Shown piece by piece: positions 24,805 through 33,926 of a DNA stretch of 64,000 nt. The translations under genes were made by a program, and so were the position numbers. The stretch is taken from positions 4,835-68,834 of the forward strand of contig NZ_CALISE010000014.1 in NCBI RefSeq assembly GCF_938041965.1, given 5' to 3'. Below the pieces are notes generated by a model. The model ran no database searches, had not been told where the DNA came from, and was given only the letters and a program-made list of their open reading frames with translations. Origin of the DNA: an uncultured Mogibacterium sp. GTDB taxonomy: Bacteria > Bacillota > Clostridia > Peptostreptococcales > Anaerovoracaceae. The stretch's first letter is position 1, and the number at the start of each line of letters is the position of its first letter.

Positions 24805-25458
24805 ATGAGAAAGAAAAGGTTAAAAATGAATAAGAATCGAAATAGAGAAAACGACATTTGCGAAAATAACAAAAGCTATAATAAGAGTCATATAAGAAAT
24901 CATAGCCGACTAGATGCGCTCACTATCACAAGCGTTGGACTAGCGATAGCTCTTCTCGTGATAGGGTCTGCGATTTCCATACCAATCGGCCCAGTTCCAA
25001 TTAGTTTACAATCGCTCATAGTGCTCTCGATAGGGATAACTATGGGGAGAAGACTCGGTGTGATGGCTGTTATAGTGTACGTGATAGCAGGGCTTGTGGG
25101 ACTCCCAGTATTTGCCGGACTAAAAGGAGGGCCGCAGTATATATTTGCCCCAACATTCGGGTTCATAATAGCGTTCATCTTAGCAGCATATATAGTAGGT
25201 GCAGGCTATGAATCGAGTTCAAACGTGAAGAGATATGCTAGCCTTGCTATAGCGACCTTTGTGATATATGCGGTAGGTGCAGTATACTTCTATTTTGTGC
25301 AGAGTGTACATCTTGGAAATAATATTCCATTTACGAAAGTTCTCCAGCTTACGGTACTGCCGTTCATAATTGGAGATATGATAAAGCTTCATGTAGCTTT
25401 TTGCGTAGGCGGAAAACTTAAGAGTTTACTAGGTGTGAACTTTGAAAATGCAAACTAG
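24805..25458 (+). CDS. bioY: Biotin transporter BioY (ECF S component)
   Basis: This protein of 210-217 residues has six membrane helices in the BioY pattern: SIPIGPVPISLQSLIVL, YVIAGLVGLPVFAG with GGPQYIFAPTFGF, and FIIGDMIKLHVAF near the end. BioY captures biotin for import, alone or with an ECF module. A polar, Asn/Arg/Lys-rich N-terminal tail of about 35 residues precedes helix 1. The start may be 24805 or the better-spaced ATG at 24826 (AAAAGG upstream). As the last gene of the operon it supplies the cofactor that BirA puts on AccB. Confidence 0.93.
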   Translation: MRKKRLKMNKNRNRENDICENNKSYNKSHIRNHSRLDALTITSVGLAIALLVIGSAISIPIGPVPISLQSLIVLSIGITMGRRLGVMAVIVYVIAGLVGLPVFAGLKGGPQYIFAPTFGFIIAFILAAYIVGAGYESSSNVKRYASLAIATFVIYAVGAVYFYFVQSVHLGNNIPFTKVLQLTVLPFIIGDMIKLHVAFCVGGKLKSLLGVNFENAN

Positions 25459-25489
25459 TTAAATGTCTTAATATATGAATAAAATATCG

Positions 25490-25531
25490 GCGATAATCAA
25501 TTCTCATCATCAGAGAAGATTATCGCTTTTT
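25490..25531 (+). terminator. Terminator of the fatty acid operon
   Basis: GCGATAATC (25490-25498) pairs with GATTATCGC (25518-25526), with an inner TCTC/GAGA pairing in the loop, then TTTTTAT. It ends the transcription unit that begins near 14402. Confidence 0.8.
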
Positions 25532-25609
25532 ATATGATATATGCAAGATAACGAAGCACATATGCGGTTTATTGCCTTCTGACGAAATGGCTAAATGTAT
25601 AAGGCCAAC

Positions 25610-25644
25610 ATCTAAACACCTTGAAAAAAACAAGGTATTTAGAT
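25610..25644. repeat. 14-bp inverted repeat with an A7 loop
   Basis: The arms 25610-25623 and 25631-25644 are reverse complements apart from one C/A mismatch, with AAAAAAA as loop. It lies 54 bases before a small gene. It may be an operator or an mRNA-stabilising hairpin; no T-run follows on the plus strand. Confidence 0.45.
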
Positions 25645-25697
25645 ATAATCGAGAGAAGTAACACATGTAAATACTGCCTGATGGCAAGGAGGATATA

Positions 25698-25931
25698 ATG
25701 GTTAGAAGAAGACGTATGACAGATGCAGAAAAAGCACTTCTAATTGAAGAGGGGAAAGCAGCTAGAAGACAGAAGATGCTTAAGACAAGCATGAGAATAG
25801 CTGGCCTCAGTATAATTGCAGGAGCTACTCTTGTTGTTGCAACTAAGAAGATTTTCGACGAAATTTTTGTTGAAGATGATTGGTCAGATGTAGATTGGGG
25901 AGAAGAAGACGAGGACTACGGCGTATACTAA
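25698..25931 (+). CDS. Small membrane-anchored protein with an acidic tail, unknown function
   Basis: This 77-residue protein follows an excellent AAGGAGG site. It has a strongly basic N-terminus (MVRRRRM, then RRQKMLK), one hydrophobic segment (about residues 33-49, IAGLSIIAGATLVVATK) and a very acidic C-terminus (DDWSDVDWGEEDEDYG). The layout suggests a single-pass protein with a cytoplasmic basic end. It lies before metG with a short gap and may be cotranscribed. I do not recognise the family. Confidence 0.65.
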   Translation: MVRRRRMTDAEKALLIEEGKAARRQKMLKTSMRIAGLSIIAGATLVVATKKIFDEIFVEDDWSDVDWGEEDEDYGVY

Positions 25932-25974
25932 ACCAGTCCTTTGATATAAGCTATAGATTTTGAAAGGGAATACG

Positions 25975-27576
25975 ATGACGGAAAAAAAGGGCACTTTTTA
26001 TATTACTACACCTATATACTATCCAAGCGCTAAGCTGCACATTGGACACACATACTGCACTGTTATGGCGGACGCGATGGCGAGATTTAAGAGGCTTACT
26101 GGATATGATGTAAGATTCCTCACTGGTACTGACGAGCATGGTCAGAAGATCGCAAAGTGTGCACAGGAAGCTGGCGTGACACCGATTGAATATATCGATC
26201 CAATTGTTGATACAATTAAGAGACTCTGGGCGACGATGGAGATTAGCTATGATGACTTTATCAGAACCACAGAGGAGCGCCATGAAAAGCGTGTTCAGGA
26301 AATCTTCATGAAGATGTACAACAATGGTGATATCTACAAGGATAAGTACGAGGGGTGGTACTGCACTCCTTGTGAGTCCTTTTGGACTGAGAGCCAGCTA
26401 GTAGAAGGAAACTGCCCTGATTGCGGCAGGCCTGTTAAAAAGATGAGCGAAGATGCTTACTTCTTTAAGCTGTCAAAGTATTCTGACAAGCTTATTGAGC
26501 TTCTTGGAAATGGCACATTCCTTCAGCCAGAATCTCGTGCGAAGGAGATGATTTCATTTGTAGAGCAGGGGCTCGAGGATCTATGTATCTCGAGAGCTTC
26601 ATTGGATTGGGGTATCAAGGTTCCAATTGATGAGAGACACGTAATCTATGTGTGGCTCGATGCTCTATCAAACTATATTACCGCCCTTGGATTCCCTGGG
26701 GAGGATGAAGAGCAGTACAAAAAGTACTGGCCAGGAATAAACCTAGTAGGTAAGGAAATCGTAAGATTCCACTCCATTATTTGGCCTGCAATGCTCATGT
26801 CTATGAACGAGCCAGTGCCTAAGAAGGTTCTCGGCCATGGCTGGATTCTAATCGATGGCGGAAAGATGTCGAAATCTAAGGGCAACATTGTTGATCCGGA
26901 GATTCTAATCGATCGTTATGGAATAGATGCGCTTAAATATTTCTTGCTCAGAGAGTATACTTTTGGTCAAGACGGACTATATACCAACGAGATCATGCTT
27001 AACCGCATCAACTACGATCTCGCTAACGACCTTGGAAACCTCTTGTCTAGAACTGTTTCAATGATTGAAAAGTATTGCGGCGGAGTAGTTCCAGAAGCTA
27101 CGACTGAGGATGATTTCGATCGTGACCTTATTGCTACGGCACTCGGATGTGCTGCGAAGGTTGAAGCTCACATGGATGAATTCCACTTCAACAATGCGCT
27201 CGAGGAGATTTGGATAGTTATTTCGAGAGCTAACAAGTATATCGACGAAAAGATGCCTTGGATTCTTGCAAAGGACGAGAGTAAGAAAGCCGAACTTGAT
27301 ACAGTTATGAGCAATCTAGCAGAGGTGCTCAGAATGATCTCTGTGTTAATCATCCCATATATGCATACGACTTCAGATAGGATGAGAGATCAGCTCGGAA
27401 TTTCAAATCAAGAGTCAAAATGGTCGGATCTTGAGGAGTTCCGCATGATGGCTGGGGCACATGTCCATAAGGGTGATGTTCTGTTCCCAAGACTTGATGT
27501 AGCTAAGGAAATCGAAGTTCTATCTAATACAGAACAGGAAAAGGTTGCTATAAAGAAGAACAACCGAAAAAAATAA
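25975..27576 (+). CDS. metG: Methionyl-tRNA synthetase
   Basis: This 533-residue class I synthetase has HIGH at residues 22-25, a zinc knuckle with CTPC and CPDC, and the KMSKSKGN loop near residue 300. It charges tRNA-Met. It lacks the C-terminal tRNA-binding domain of about 110 residues found in many clostridial enzymes of around 650 residues, and ends after a Lys-rich tail. ATG 25975 follows GAAAGGG; an upstream TTG at 25960 is less likely. A clear terminator follows. Confidence 0.95.
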   Translation: MTEKKGTFYITTPIYYPSAKLHIGHTYCTVMADAMARFKRLTGYDVRFLTGTDEHGQKIAKCAQEAGVTPIEYIDPIVDTIKRLWATMEISYDDFIRTTEERHEKRVQEIFMKMYNNGDIYKDKYEGWYCTPCESFWTESQLVEGNCPDCGRPVKKMSEDAYFFKLSKYSDKLIELLGNGTFLQPESRAKEMISFVEQGLEDLCISRASLDWGIKVPIDERHVIYVWLDALSNYITALGFPGEDEEQYKKYWPGINLVGKEIVRFHSIIWPAMLMSMNEPVPKKVLGHGWILIDGGKMSKSKGNIVDPEILIDRYGIDALKYFLLREYTFGQDGLYTNEIMLNRINYDLANDLGNLLSRTVSMIEKYCGGVVPEATTEDDFDRDLIATALGCAAKVEAHMDEFHFNNALEEIWIVISRANKYIDEKMPWILAKDESKKAELDTVMSNLAEVLRMISVLIIPYMHTTSDRMRDQLGISNQESKWSDLEEFRMMAGAHVHKGDVLFPRLDVAKEIEVLSNTEQEKVAIKKNNRKK

Positions 27577-27586
27577 ATAAGAATGA

Positions 27587-27616
27587 GGCCTCAAGTATAG
27601 ACTTGAGGTCTTTTTT
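27587..27616 (+). terminator. Rho-independent terminator after metG
   Basis: GGCCTCAAGT (27587-27596) pairs with ACTTGAGGTC (27601-27610) around ATAG, followed by TTTTTT. Confidence 0.88.
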
Positions 27617-27625
27617 ACCAATATA

Positions 27626-27634
27626 GGGGGGGGG
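27626..27634 (+). repeat. Run of nine G residues in the tatD ribosome binding site
   Basis: Nine consecutive G bases end 5 bases before the tatD ATG and form its Shine-Dalgarno region together with GAGAAA. Homopolymer G runs of this length are slippage-prone and are also prone to sequencing error. Confidence 0.7.
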
Positions 27635-27639
27635 AGAAA

Positions 27640-28476
27640 ATGCTATTTGATGCACACACTCATTTGAATTATGAAGAGTTCAGTGAAGAAGAGCGGCTTG
27701 ATAGGGCAAGGGAAATAGAAGAGTCTGATGTGGAGTTTATCATTGATGTCGGAGATTCAGTAGAATCGTCAAGACAGGCGATTAAGGATGCAGCTGATTA
27801 TTCTTGGTGCTATGCCGCTGTTGGGATTCACCCGGATAAGGCACTCGCATACTCTGATGATGATATAGATAAAATCAAGGAACTAGCTAGCGCACCAAAG
27901 GTTCAAGCAATTGGTGAAATAGGTCTAGACTTTCACTATGGAAAGGATTCCAAGGCAGAACAGATTGAACTCTTTAGGAAGCAGATAAGAATTGCGAATG
28001 AACTCATGATGCCGATTATGATTCATACACGAGAAGCCGATGCGCTTACAAGAGATATCCTCATCGAGGAAGGAGCATTTAGCGAAGAGAGGAAGGCCCA
28101 TTTTCCATCGAGGCCAGACGGACACGGGGGGATGGTTGCTGATGCAAGAGTACAGCTACATTGTTATTCAGGCTCACTTGAACTGGCACGTGAGTATGTG
28201 AAGCTTGGGGCGACATTCTCTATAGGTGGACCGCTAACATTTAAAAATGCGAGAAAAACCGTAGAGGTACTAGAGGGAATACCGCTTCAGTTTATAATGA
28301 GTGAGACAGATGCGCCTTTTTTAGCGCCAGAACCGAAGAGAGGAAGACCTAATAAGACGCCATATATTGAGCATGTAGTCAGGAGGATGGCGTTATTAAA
28401 GGGCATCGAGTTTGACGAAGCAGTGCGGATAACGTCAGAAAATGCGAGACGTTTCTTTAATATAGAAGCGTTATAA
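27640..28476 (+). CDS. tatD: TatD-family metal-dependent DNase
   Basis: This 278-residue amidohydrolase-fold nuclease has FDAHTHLN at the start (two metal His), GEIGLDFH, MIHTREA, HCYSG and SETDAPFLAPEPKRG, all TatD signatures. Members remove nucleotides from DNA ends and RNA. It is about 20 residues longer than usual because of an insertion near residues 148-168 (around SEERKAHFPSRPDGHG) before the HCYSG strand. Its ribosome binding site contains a run of nine G. Confidence 0.92.
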   Translation: MLFDAHTHLNYEEFSEEERLDRAREIEESDVEFIIDVGDSVESSRQAIKDAADYSWCYAAVGIHPDKALAYSDDDIDKIKELASAPKVQAIGEIGLDFHYGKDSKAEQIELFRKQIRIANELMMPIMIHTREADALTRDILIEEGAFSEERKAHFPSRPDGHGGMVADARVQLHCYSGSLELAREYVKLGATFSIGGPLTFKNARKTVEVLEGIPLQFIMSETDAPFLAPEPKRGRPNKTPYIEHVVRRMALLKGIEFDEAVRITSENARRFFNIEAL

Positions 28477-28555
28477 GTAGAGTTATTTTGCAATTCGGAG
28501 TATGTTCATACGACGATGTATAAATAAGCTTATTAGGAGTTAACTTGGGATATCT

Positions 28556-30016
28556 ATGAATGGAATTATAAAAAAGATTATTGATAGCAAGATAGTAGAA
28601 TATGGAGATAGGGTAATTGTCGGTTTTTCGGGTGGACCTGATTCGCTGACACTTCTTCATGCTCTGAATTCAGCTAAGGAGGAGCTTGGAATATCAATAT
28701 ATGCGGTTCATATTAATCACCAGATTAGACCTGTGGACTGCGATGTTGAGGCAGAACATGCTAGAAGCATATGCATAGAGCTTGGTATTCCATTTAAACT
28801 CGTTATCTGCGACTGTAAGGAGCTCGCAGAGCGAGAAAAGATATCGGAAGAAGAGGCTGGTCGCAAGATTCGCTACGAAGCATTTTCTGATATGGCGTGT
28901 GAACTAGAGCGATGCGGAACACCTAGGGAAAGGATAAAAATAGCAGTAGCCCAGAACAGAGACGATCAAGTTGAGACCGTCCTGTTTCATATACTGCGTG
29001 GCACTGCAGTTCGTGGTTTAGCTGGTATACCTATCAGGAGGCTAGATGAGCGTGGATACATTGTAATTAGACCACTTCTAGACATAAGTCGAACTGAGAT
29101 TGAGGGATATATAAATGACTATGATCTAGAACCAAGCATGGACAAGAGCAATGAAAAGCCTATATACAGCCGTAATAAGATTAGACTTGAACTGATACCA
29201 GAGCTCGAAAGAGATTATAATCCTTCGTTTCGAAAGGCAATTACACGGCTGAGCGAATCAGCAGCTTGTGATGATGAATACATGATGAAAGAAGCTGCAA
29301 AACTATATGAGGATTCTGTCTCTTTGGATAATGAATATGAACTTTATAAAGTAAGGGATGTGCATAAGGCACTAAAGAGACGGATAGCAGCCATGATGCT
29401 TGAGGCAGAAGATGTTCATCCAACCTATGAGCTCGTCAATTCATTAGTAGGAATCATCGATTCAAGGAGCCCTTCAGCAAGCTATGACCTGCCTGGGGGG
29501 ATAACAGCAGAGCGCAGGTATGAGAGATTGGTGTTTTTGCAGAAAGAACACGGGGGTAATTCTCACTCAGATTCAGGAAGGCGTGGTATAAAAGAGATCT
29601 CTATAAAAGCTATATCTATTGCTGAATATCAAGAGTTAAGAGGTAACACAGAAAAGGATGATCTGTATGCGGCATTTGACCTAGATAAGCTGATTCAGGA
29701 AAGGGGACTTAAGGCGGAGATGATTAGCGTATCAGATGAAAGCTCCTGGCTTGACATCAACCTGCGCACCAGAAGGTCTGGAGACTATATCGGAACAGGA
29801 AATGGCAGCAAAAAGCTGCAGGATTTTTTAGTAGATGAGAAGGTGCCAAAGGCGTCTCGAGATGAAATAAAATTGGCTGCAATAGGTAGTGAAATACTTT
29901 GGATTTTACCTAATGAAATGTTTAAGTCAGAGCGATATAGGATTAAGGGGAAATATTCACAAAAATATCAGGTTGATAACAGTTCAGAGAGGGTTTTGTT
30001 TCTTGAACTGCGCTAA
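28556..30016 (+). CDS. tilS: tRNA(Ile)-lysidine synthetase
   Basis: This 486-residue enzyme adds lysine to C34 of the CAU-anticodon tRNA-Ile. The PP-loop motif SGGPDS is at residues 25-30. QNRDDQVETVLFHILRGTA marks the substrate-binding region, and the C-terminal domain has RRSGDYIGTGNGSKKLQDF. It precedes ftsH, as in many Firmicutes, but the hypoxanthine phosphoribosyltransferase gene often found between them is missing here. Confidence 0.93.
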   Translation: MNGIIKKIIDSKIVEYGDRVIVGFSGGPDSLTLLHALNSAKEELGISIYAVHINHQIRPVDCDVEAEHARSICIELGIPFKLVICDCKELAEREKISEEEAGRKIRYEAFSDMACELERCGTPRERIKIAVAQNRDDQVETVLFHILRGTAVRGLAGIPIRRLDERGYIVIRPLLDISRTEIEGYINDYDLEPSMDKSNEKPIYSRNKIRLELIPELERDYNPSFRKAITRLSESAACDDEYMMKEAAKLYEDSVSLDNEYELYKVRDVHKALKRRIAAMMLEAEDVHPTYELVNSLVGIIDSRSPSASYDLPGGITAERRYERLVFLQKEHGGNSHSDSGRRGIKEISIKAISIAEYQELRGNTEKDDLYAAFDLDKLIQERGLKAEMISVSDESSWLDINLRTRRSGDYIGTGNGSKKLQDFLVDEKVPKASRDEIKLAAIGSEILWILPNEMFKSERYRIKGKYSQKYQVDNSSERVLFLELR

Positions 30017-30104
30017 TTCGTATGATAAAATAACACGACAGTTTGTGTAAAATAACAAATTTTAGACCAAAAATATTATTAAAGAAATATGAGGGGTACG
30101 ATAA

Positions 30105-32309
30105 TTGAAGAGATTTATTAAGAATTTTGCGATATATTTGGTTATATTCGCGGTTGTTCTCGGAGTAGCTTTTTTCTACAAGGGAGCAGACGGTGCGAAG
30201 AAGACTGCTGAAGTGAAATTCTCAACATTTGCAACTCACCTTGAAAAAGGAAAATATACGACAATAAATATAACGGATCGAAAGATGACGGCAACGCTAA
30301 AGAATGGCAACAAGGAATACGCGTATGCGCCATCGGTTGTTGAAATCAGCTGGCTTGAGAACAGCTATGTGTTCCCACAGGTTAAGTCCGGTAAGCTGAA
30401 ACTTTCTAGCGATCCACCGCAGAGTAGTGTTAACTTCTTCTCACTGCTACCGACGATTATTATGGTTGTCGCACTTGGATTCCTATTCTACTTCATGATG
30501 AGTCAAGGTGGTAACAACAAAGCATTCCAGTTCGGTAAGAACAGGGCTAAGCTGTACAAAGAAAATGGTAAGAATATACGTTTTGCAGATGTAGCTGGGC
30601 TAAAGGAAGAAAAAGAGGAGCTCGAGGAGATCGTTGATTTCCTTAAGAATCCTTCTAAATATTCTAATTTAGGTGCAAGAATTCCTAAGGGGGTACTACT
30701 CGTAGGAAATCCAGGTACTGGTAAGACTTACATCTCTAGAGCTACAGCTGGGGAGGCTGGAGTTCCATTCTTTACGATTTCAGGTTCTGACTTCGTCGAG
30801 ATGTTTGTTGGTGTGGGGGCTTCTCGAGTAAGAGACCTTTTTGATCAAGCTAAAAAGAATGCGCCGTGTATCATATTCATAGATGAAATTGATGCCGTAG
30901 GTCGTAAGAGAGGTGCTGGTCTTGGCGGAGGTAATGATGAGCGTGAGCAGACGCTCAATCAACTTCTTGTTGAGATGGATGGTTTCGATGGAAACTCAGG
31001 CATCATCATTTTGGCTGCTACAAATAGACCGGATGTACTAGACCCTGCACTGCTTCGCCCAGGTAGATTTGATAGGCAGATTGTAATCGGAATGCCTGAC
31101 GTTAAAGCGAGAGAGGAAATTTTCAAGGTTCACACCAAGAATAAACCGCTTGCTGACGATGTTACAATTGAGATTCTCGCTAGGAGAACACCTGGTTTTT
31201 CACCTGCAGATATCGAGAATCTGGTTAACGAAGCGGCACTTTTAACAGCAAGACGCAATGGTACTAAGATTAGAATGGATGAAATTGAGGAGGCTACTAC
31301 TAAGGTAATGGCTGGTCCTGCAAAGAAATCGAGAGTTATTTCCGAGGCTGAGAGAAAGCTTACTGCATACCACGAAGCTGGACATGCAATAGTTATGAAG
31401 GCCATACCTAACTCCGACCCAGTTCATCAGATCACTATCATACCGAGAGGTATGGCAGGCGGATTCACGATGTCACTACCTGAAGATGAAAAGTTCTTCA
31501 TGACAAAGGGTGACATGGTTAATATGATCAAGCATCTTCTAGGCGGCAGAGTTGCAGAGGAGCTTAAGCTAGATGACATAAGCACTGGCGCAAGCAATGA
31601 CCTTGAACGTGCGACAGCTATCGCTAGACAGATGATTACAAAGTATGGATTTAGCTCAAAGCTCGGACCAGTGAGCTTTAGCTCAAGTGATGAAGTGTTC
31701 CTTGGAAAGGACTTTTCCACAAGACAGAATTATTCCGAGGAAACCGCTTCAGAAATCGATGCTGAGATTAAACACATACTCGAGAGCTGCTACGAAGCAA
31801 CAACTAACATCCTTAAGGAGAATGATGAAGCGTTCGAAAGAGTTGCTCAGGCACTTCTGCTCATCGAGACACTGGATGGAGAACAGTTTAATGATCTCTA
31901 TGATGGCAAGGTCACACCTGAGGAGCTTGCTGAGAATGTAAAGGCTCGTGATGAACAGATTGCAGAGCTAAACAAGGCAGAGGCAAAGGAAAGTGAGAGG
32001 CTCGAGGAAGAGAGACGTCAGGAGGCTGAGGAGCGGTTAAAGGAGCTTCAGTCTGTTATCGTTGGTGATTTGAAGTTTGAAGACTCTACTTTTGCAGAGG
32101 AAAACAAGCCTACAGTCAAGAAAGATTTGGAAAAGCCATCTGAAGAAGAGCAGACGAATTCTAACGTAGGGTGGCCGGCTGAGGCTGAAGAAGAGCCGAA
32201 AGATGCTGAGATTGAAGCAGATGCAGATACAGATGCGGACGCATCAAAGGAAGCAGCGCCTGAATCAAAAGATGAATACAAGAATGATACGGAAACTGAC
32301 AAAGAGTAA
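30105..32309 (+). CDS. ftsH: ATP-dependent zinc metalloprotease FtsH
   Basis: This 734-residue membrane protease has two helices (about 8-26 and 112-131) around an extracellular domain. The AAA module has Walker A GNPGTGKT (201-208), Walker B IIFIDEID and the arginine region RPGRFDRQ. The zinc site is HEAGH (423-427). It degrades membrane and regulatory proteins. The start codon is TTG with GAGGGG upstream. After about residue 605 comes an unusually long acidic, Glu/Asp/Ala-rich tail of roughly 125 residues, including a Glu/Arg coiled-coil stretch and an ADADTDADA run. The family length is usually about 600-650. Confidence 0.95.
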   Translation: MKRFIKNFAIYLVIFAVVLGVAFFYKGADGAKKTAEVKFSTFATHLEKGKYTTINITDRKMTATLKNGNKEYAYAPSVVEISWLENSYVFPQVKSGKLKLSSDPPQSSVNFFSLLPTIIMVVALGFLFYFMMSQGGNNKAFQFGKNRAKLYKENGKNIRFADVAGLKEEKEELEEIVDFLKNPSKYSNLGARIPKGVLLVGNPGTGKTYISRATAGEAGVPFFTISGSDFVEMFVGVGASRVRDLFDQAKKNAPCIIFIDEIDAVGRKRGAGLGGGNDEREQTLNQLLVEMDGFDGNSGIIILAATNRPDVLDPALLRPGRFDRQIVIGMPDVKAREEIFKVHTKNKPLADDVTIEILARRTPGFSPADIENLVNEAALLTARRNGTKIRMDEIEEATTKVMAGPAKKSRVISEAERKLTAYHEAGHAIVMKAIPNSDPVHQITIIPRGMAGGFTMSLPEDEKFFMTKGDMVNMIKHLLGGRVAEELKLDDISTGASNDLERATAIARQMITKYGFSSKLGPVSFSSSDEVFLGKDFSTRQNYSEETASEIDAEIKHILESCYEATTNILKENDEAFERVAQALLLIETLDGEQFNDLYDGKVTPEELAENVKARDEQIAELNKAEAKESERLEEERRQEAEERLKELQSVIVGDLKFEDSTFAEENKPTVKKDLEKPSEEEQTNSNVGWPAEAEEEPKDAEIEADADTDADASKEAAPESKDEYKNDTETDKE

Positions 32310-32353
32310 AAGAGCGATAGGCTCGGAGTCAAATAAATTGAAGGAGCAATAAA

Positions 32354-33925
32354 ATGAGGATAACTGTAGAAGATTGCCTTAATCTAGATGCGTTCAAAGG
32401 GAGCACCGTAATTTCCTGCAAGAGAAAGATGGACAGAAGAGTGCGAACCATCTCAGTTTTCGATGAAATTGATTATGAGAAGGGAATCGAGCGTAACGGA
32501 GTAAAGGAACAGATGGTTCTTACCCATTTCTGGAACTGTAAGGATGATATTGATGCTCAGTGCCGAATTGTCGTTGGTTTTGGTAAAAAGGCAATCGCTA
32601 CACTCGTAATTTTCCTACATGAAGAAGGTGTTAGAGCTGTAGACCAAAAGGTAATCAAGACAGCGGAGGAAAATGGACTTCTGATTATCGTGATTCCAGA
32701 TGATAAAGAGACTACGTATGCCGTACTTATGGAGCAGGTGCTTGATAAAATCCTGTACGGACACAACTACAGTGACAATATTTTAAACAACACAATTTAT
32801 CATCTTCTTAACTTCGAGAAGCATAGAAATTTCCAGAGTGCGCTGAAGGAAGCTGCTATAAATAATGACTATCAAGCTATTTTAATGACCTCGGAGTTCA
32901 ATCCAATACTCACAATTGAGACTCGCCATGAGGAAACTATTGATAATGCAATAGTTCAGGCCAAGAAGATGGATGTGTCGCACTCTACCATGTTCACTCA
33001 GGTCAATATAAATGACGTAATCACTTACTGGGGAACTATAGATATAAATAACGAGAAGCACATCTTGATGATTGTAGATAATGAGGACAACTACTCTGCT
33101 ACTGAAATCAAGAAACTAGCGGAGATTATCGAGCTTGCGATGGGTATGTGGAAGTACACTCCTGAGAGAGATTCAAGAGCTGAGTTTATAAAGTCAGCTA
33201 TAAGAGGAGATCTGACATTTTGCTACACCCTAATCGACGAGGCTGGACTCAAAGGCAAGCAGTTTGTCAGCGTATTCTATGCGAATGGGATAAACAACAG
33301 AGCATCACAAGATATTCTCGAGAGATACAAATCAGACAAGGGCTTCGGAATCCTTCCACTCATTGAAGGAAATGAATTTTACGGCATGATTTATGCTGAT
33401 GCAGGTGAAGAGAAGGGTGTTCAGCTCAAGAATGATTGCCTCAGAATGTACGATGATCTCAAAGAAGGCCGTAAGGATGTAAGGATTTTTCACTCCACAG
33501 GTATTGAGGAGCTCGACAGCGCAATAGACGGTTTCAAGATGATTAATGAGACATGGAATAACGTAGAGGCTGTGTTCCCATACAAGAGGGTGTTTACTAA
33601 GTACGAGATGTCGATGGTCTGCAACTGTATCAATATTCAGATGCAAAGCAGCGTGCTCAAGAAGATTTATCTAGATTTACTCGAGCCATTTGAACGAGAA
33701 GTATCTCTAAATAAGGGAAGGCTGCTCCTCGAGACACTCGAAACCTTCGTGCTTGATGCCGGAATGAATAGTAACAAGACTGCAGAGTTTATGAATATTC
33801 ATAACAACACAGTTCAATACAGACTAAAGCGAATCAATGAGATTCTCGGCGCAGAGCTAACAGGAAACAGAATTATCCCAGGGCTCACTATGGCCCTAGC
33901 TCTAAGGAGAATGGAGGATCACTAA
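32354..33925 (+). CDS. PucR/CdaR-type transcriptional regulator
   Basis: This 523-residue protein has an N-terminal PucR-like domain (about 1-125, EDCLNLDAFKGSTVISCKRK), a central GGDEF-like/GAF-like region and a C-terminal helix-turn-helix of the HTH_30 type (LLETLETFVLDAGMNSNKTA followed by NNTVQYRLKRINEILG). Such proteins regulate purine or amino-acid catabolism. Its target is not evident: it lies between ftsH and coaX and ends one base before coaX. An AAGGAGC site supports the start. Confidence 0.82.
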   Translation: MRITVEDCLNLDAFKGSTVISCKRKMDRRVRTISVFDEIDYEKGIERNGVKEQMVLTHFWNCKDDIDAQCRIVVGFGKKAIATLVIFLHEEGVRAVDQKVIKTAEENGLLIIVIPDDKETTYAVLMEQVLDKILYGHNYSDNILNNTIYHLLNFEKHRNFQSALKEAAINNDYQAILMTSEFNPILTIETRHEETIDNAIVQAKKMDVSHSTMFTQVNINDVITYWGTIDINNEKHILMIVDNEDNYSATEIKKLAEIIELAMGMWKYTPERDSRAEFIKSAIRGDLTFCYTLIDEAGLKGKQFVSVFYANGINNRASQDILERYKSDKGFGILPLIEGNEFYGMIYADAGEEKGVQLKNDCLRMYDDLKEGRKDVRIFHSTGIEELDSAIDGFKMINETWNNVEAVFPYKRVFTKYEMSMVCNCINIQMQSSVLKKIYLDLLEPFEREVSLNKGRLLLETLETFVLDAGMNSNKTAEFMNIHNNTVQYRLKRINEILGAELTGNRIIPGLTMALALRRMEDH

Positions 33926-33926
33926 A

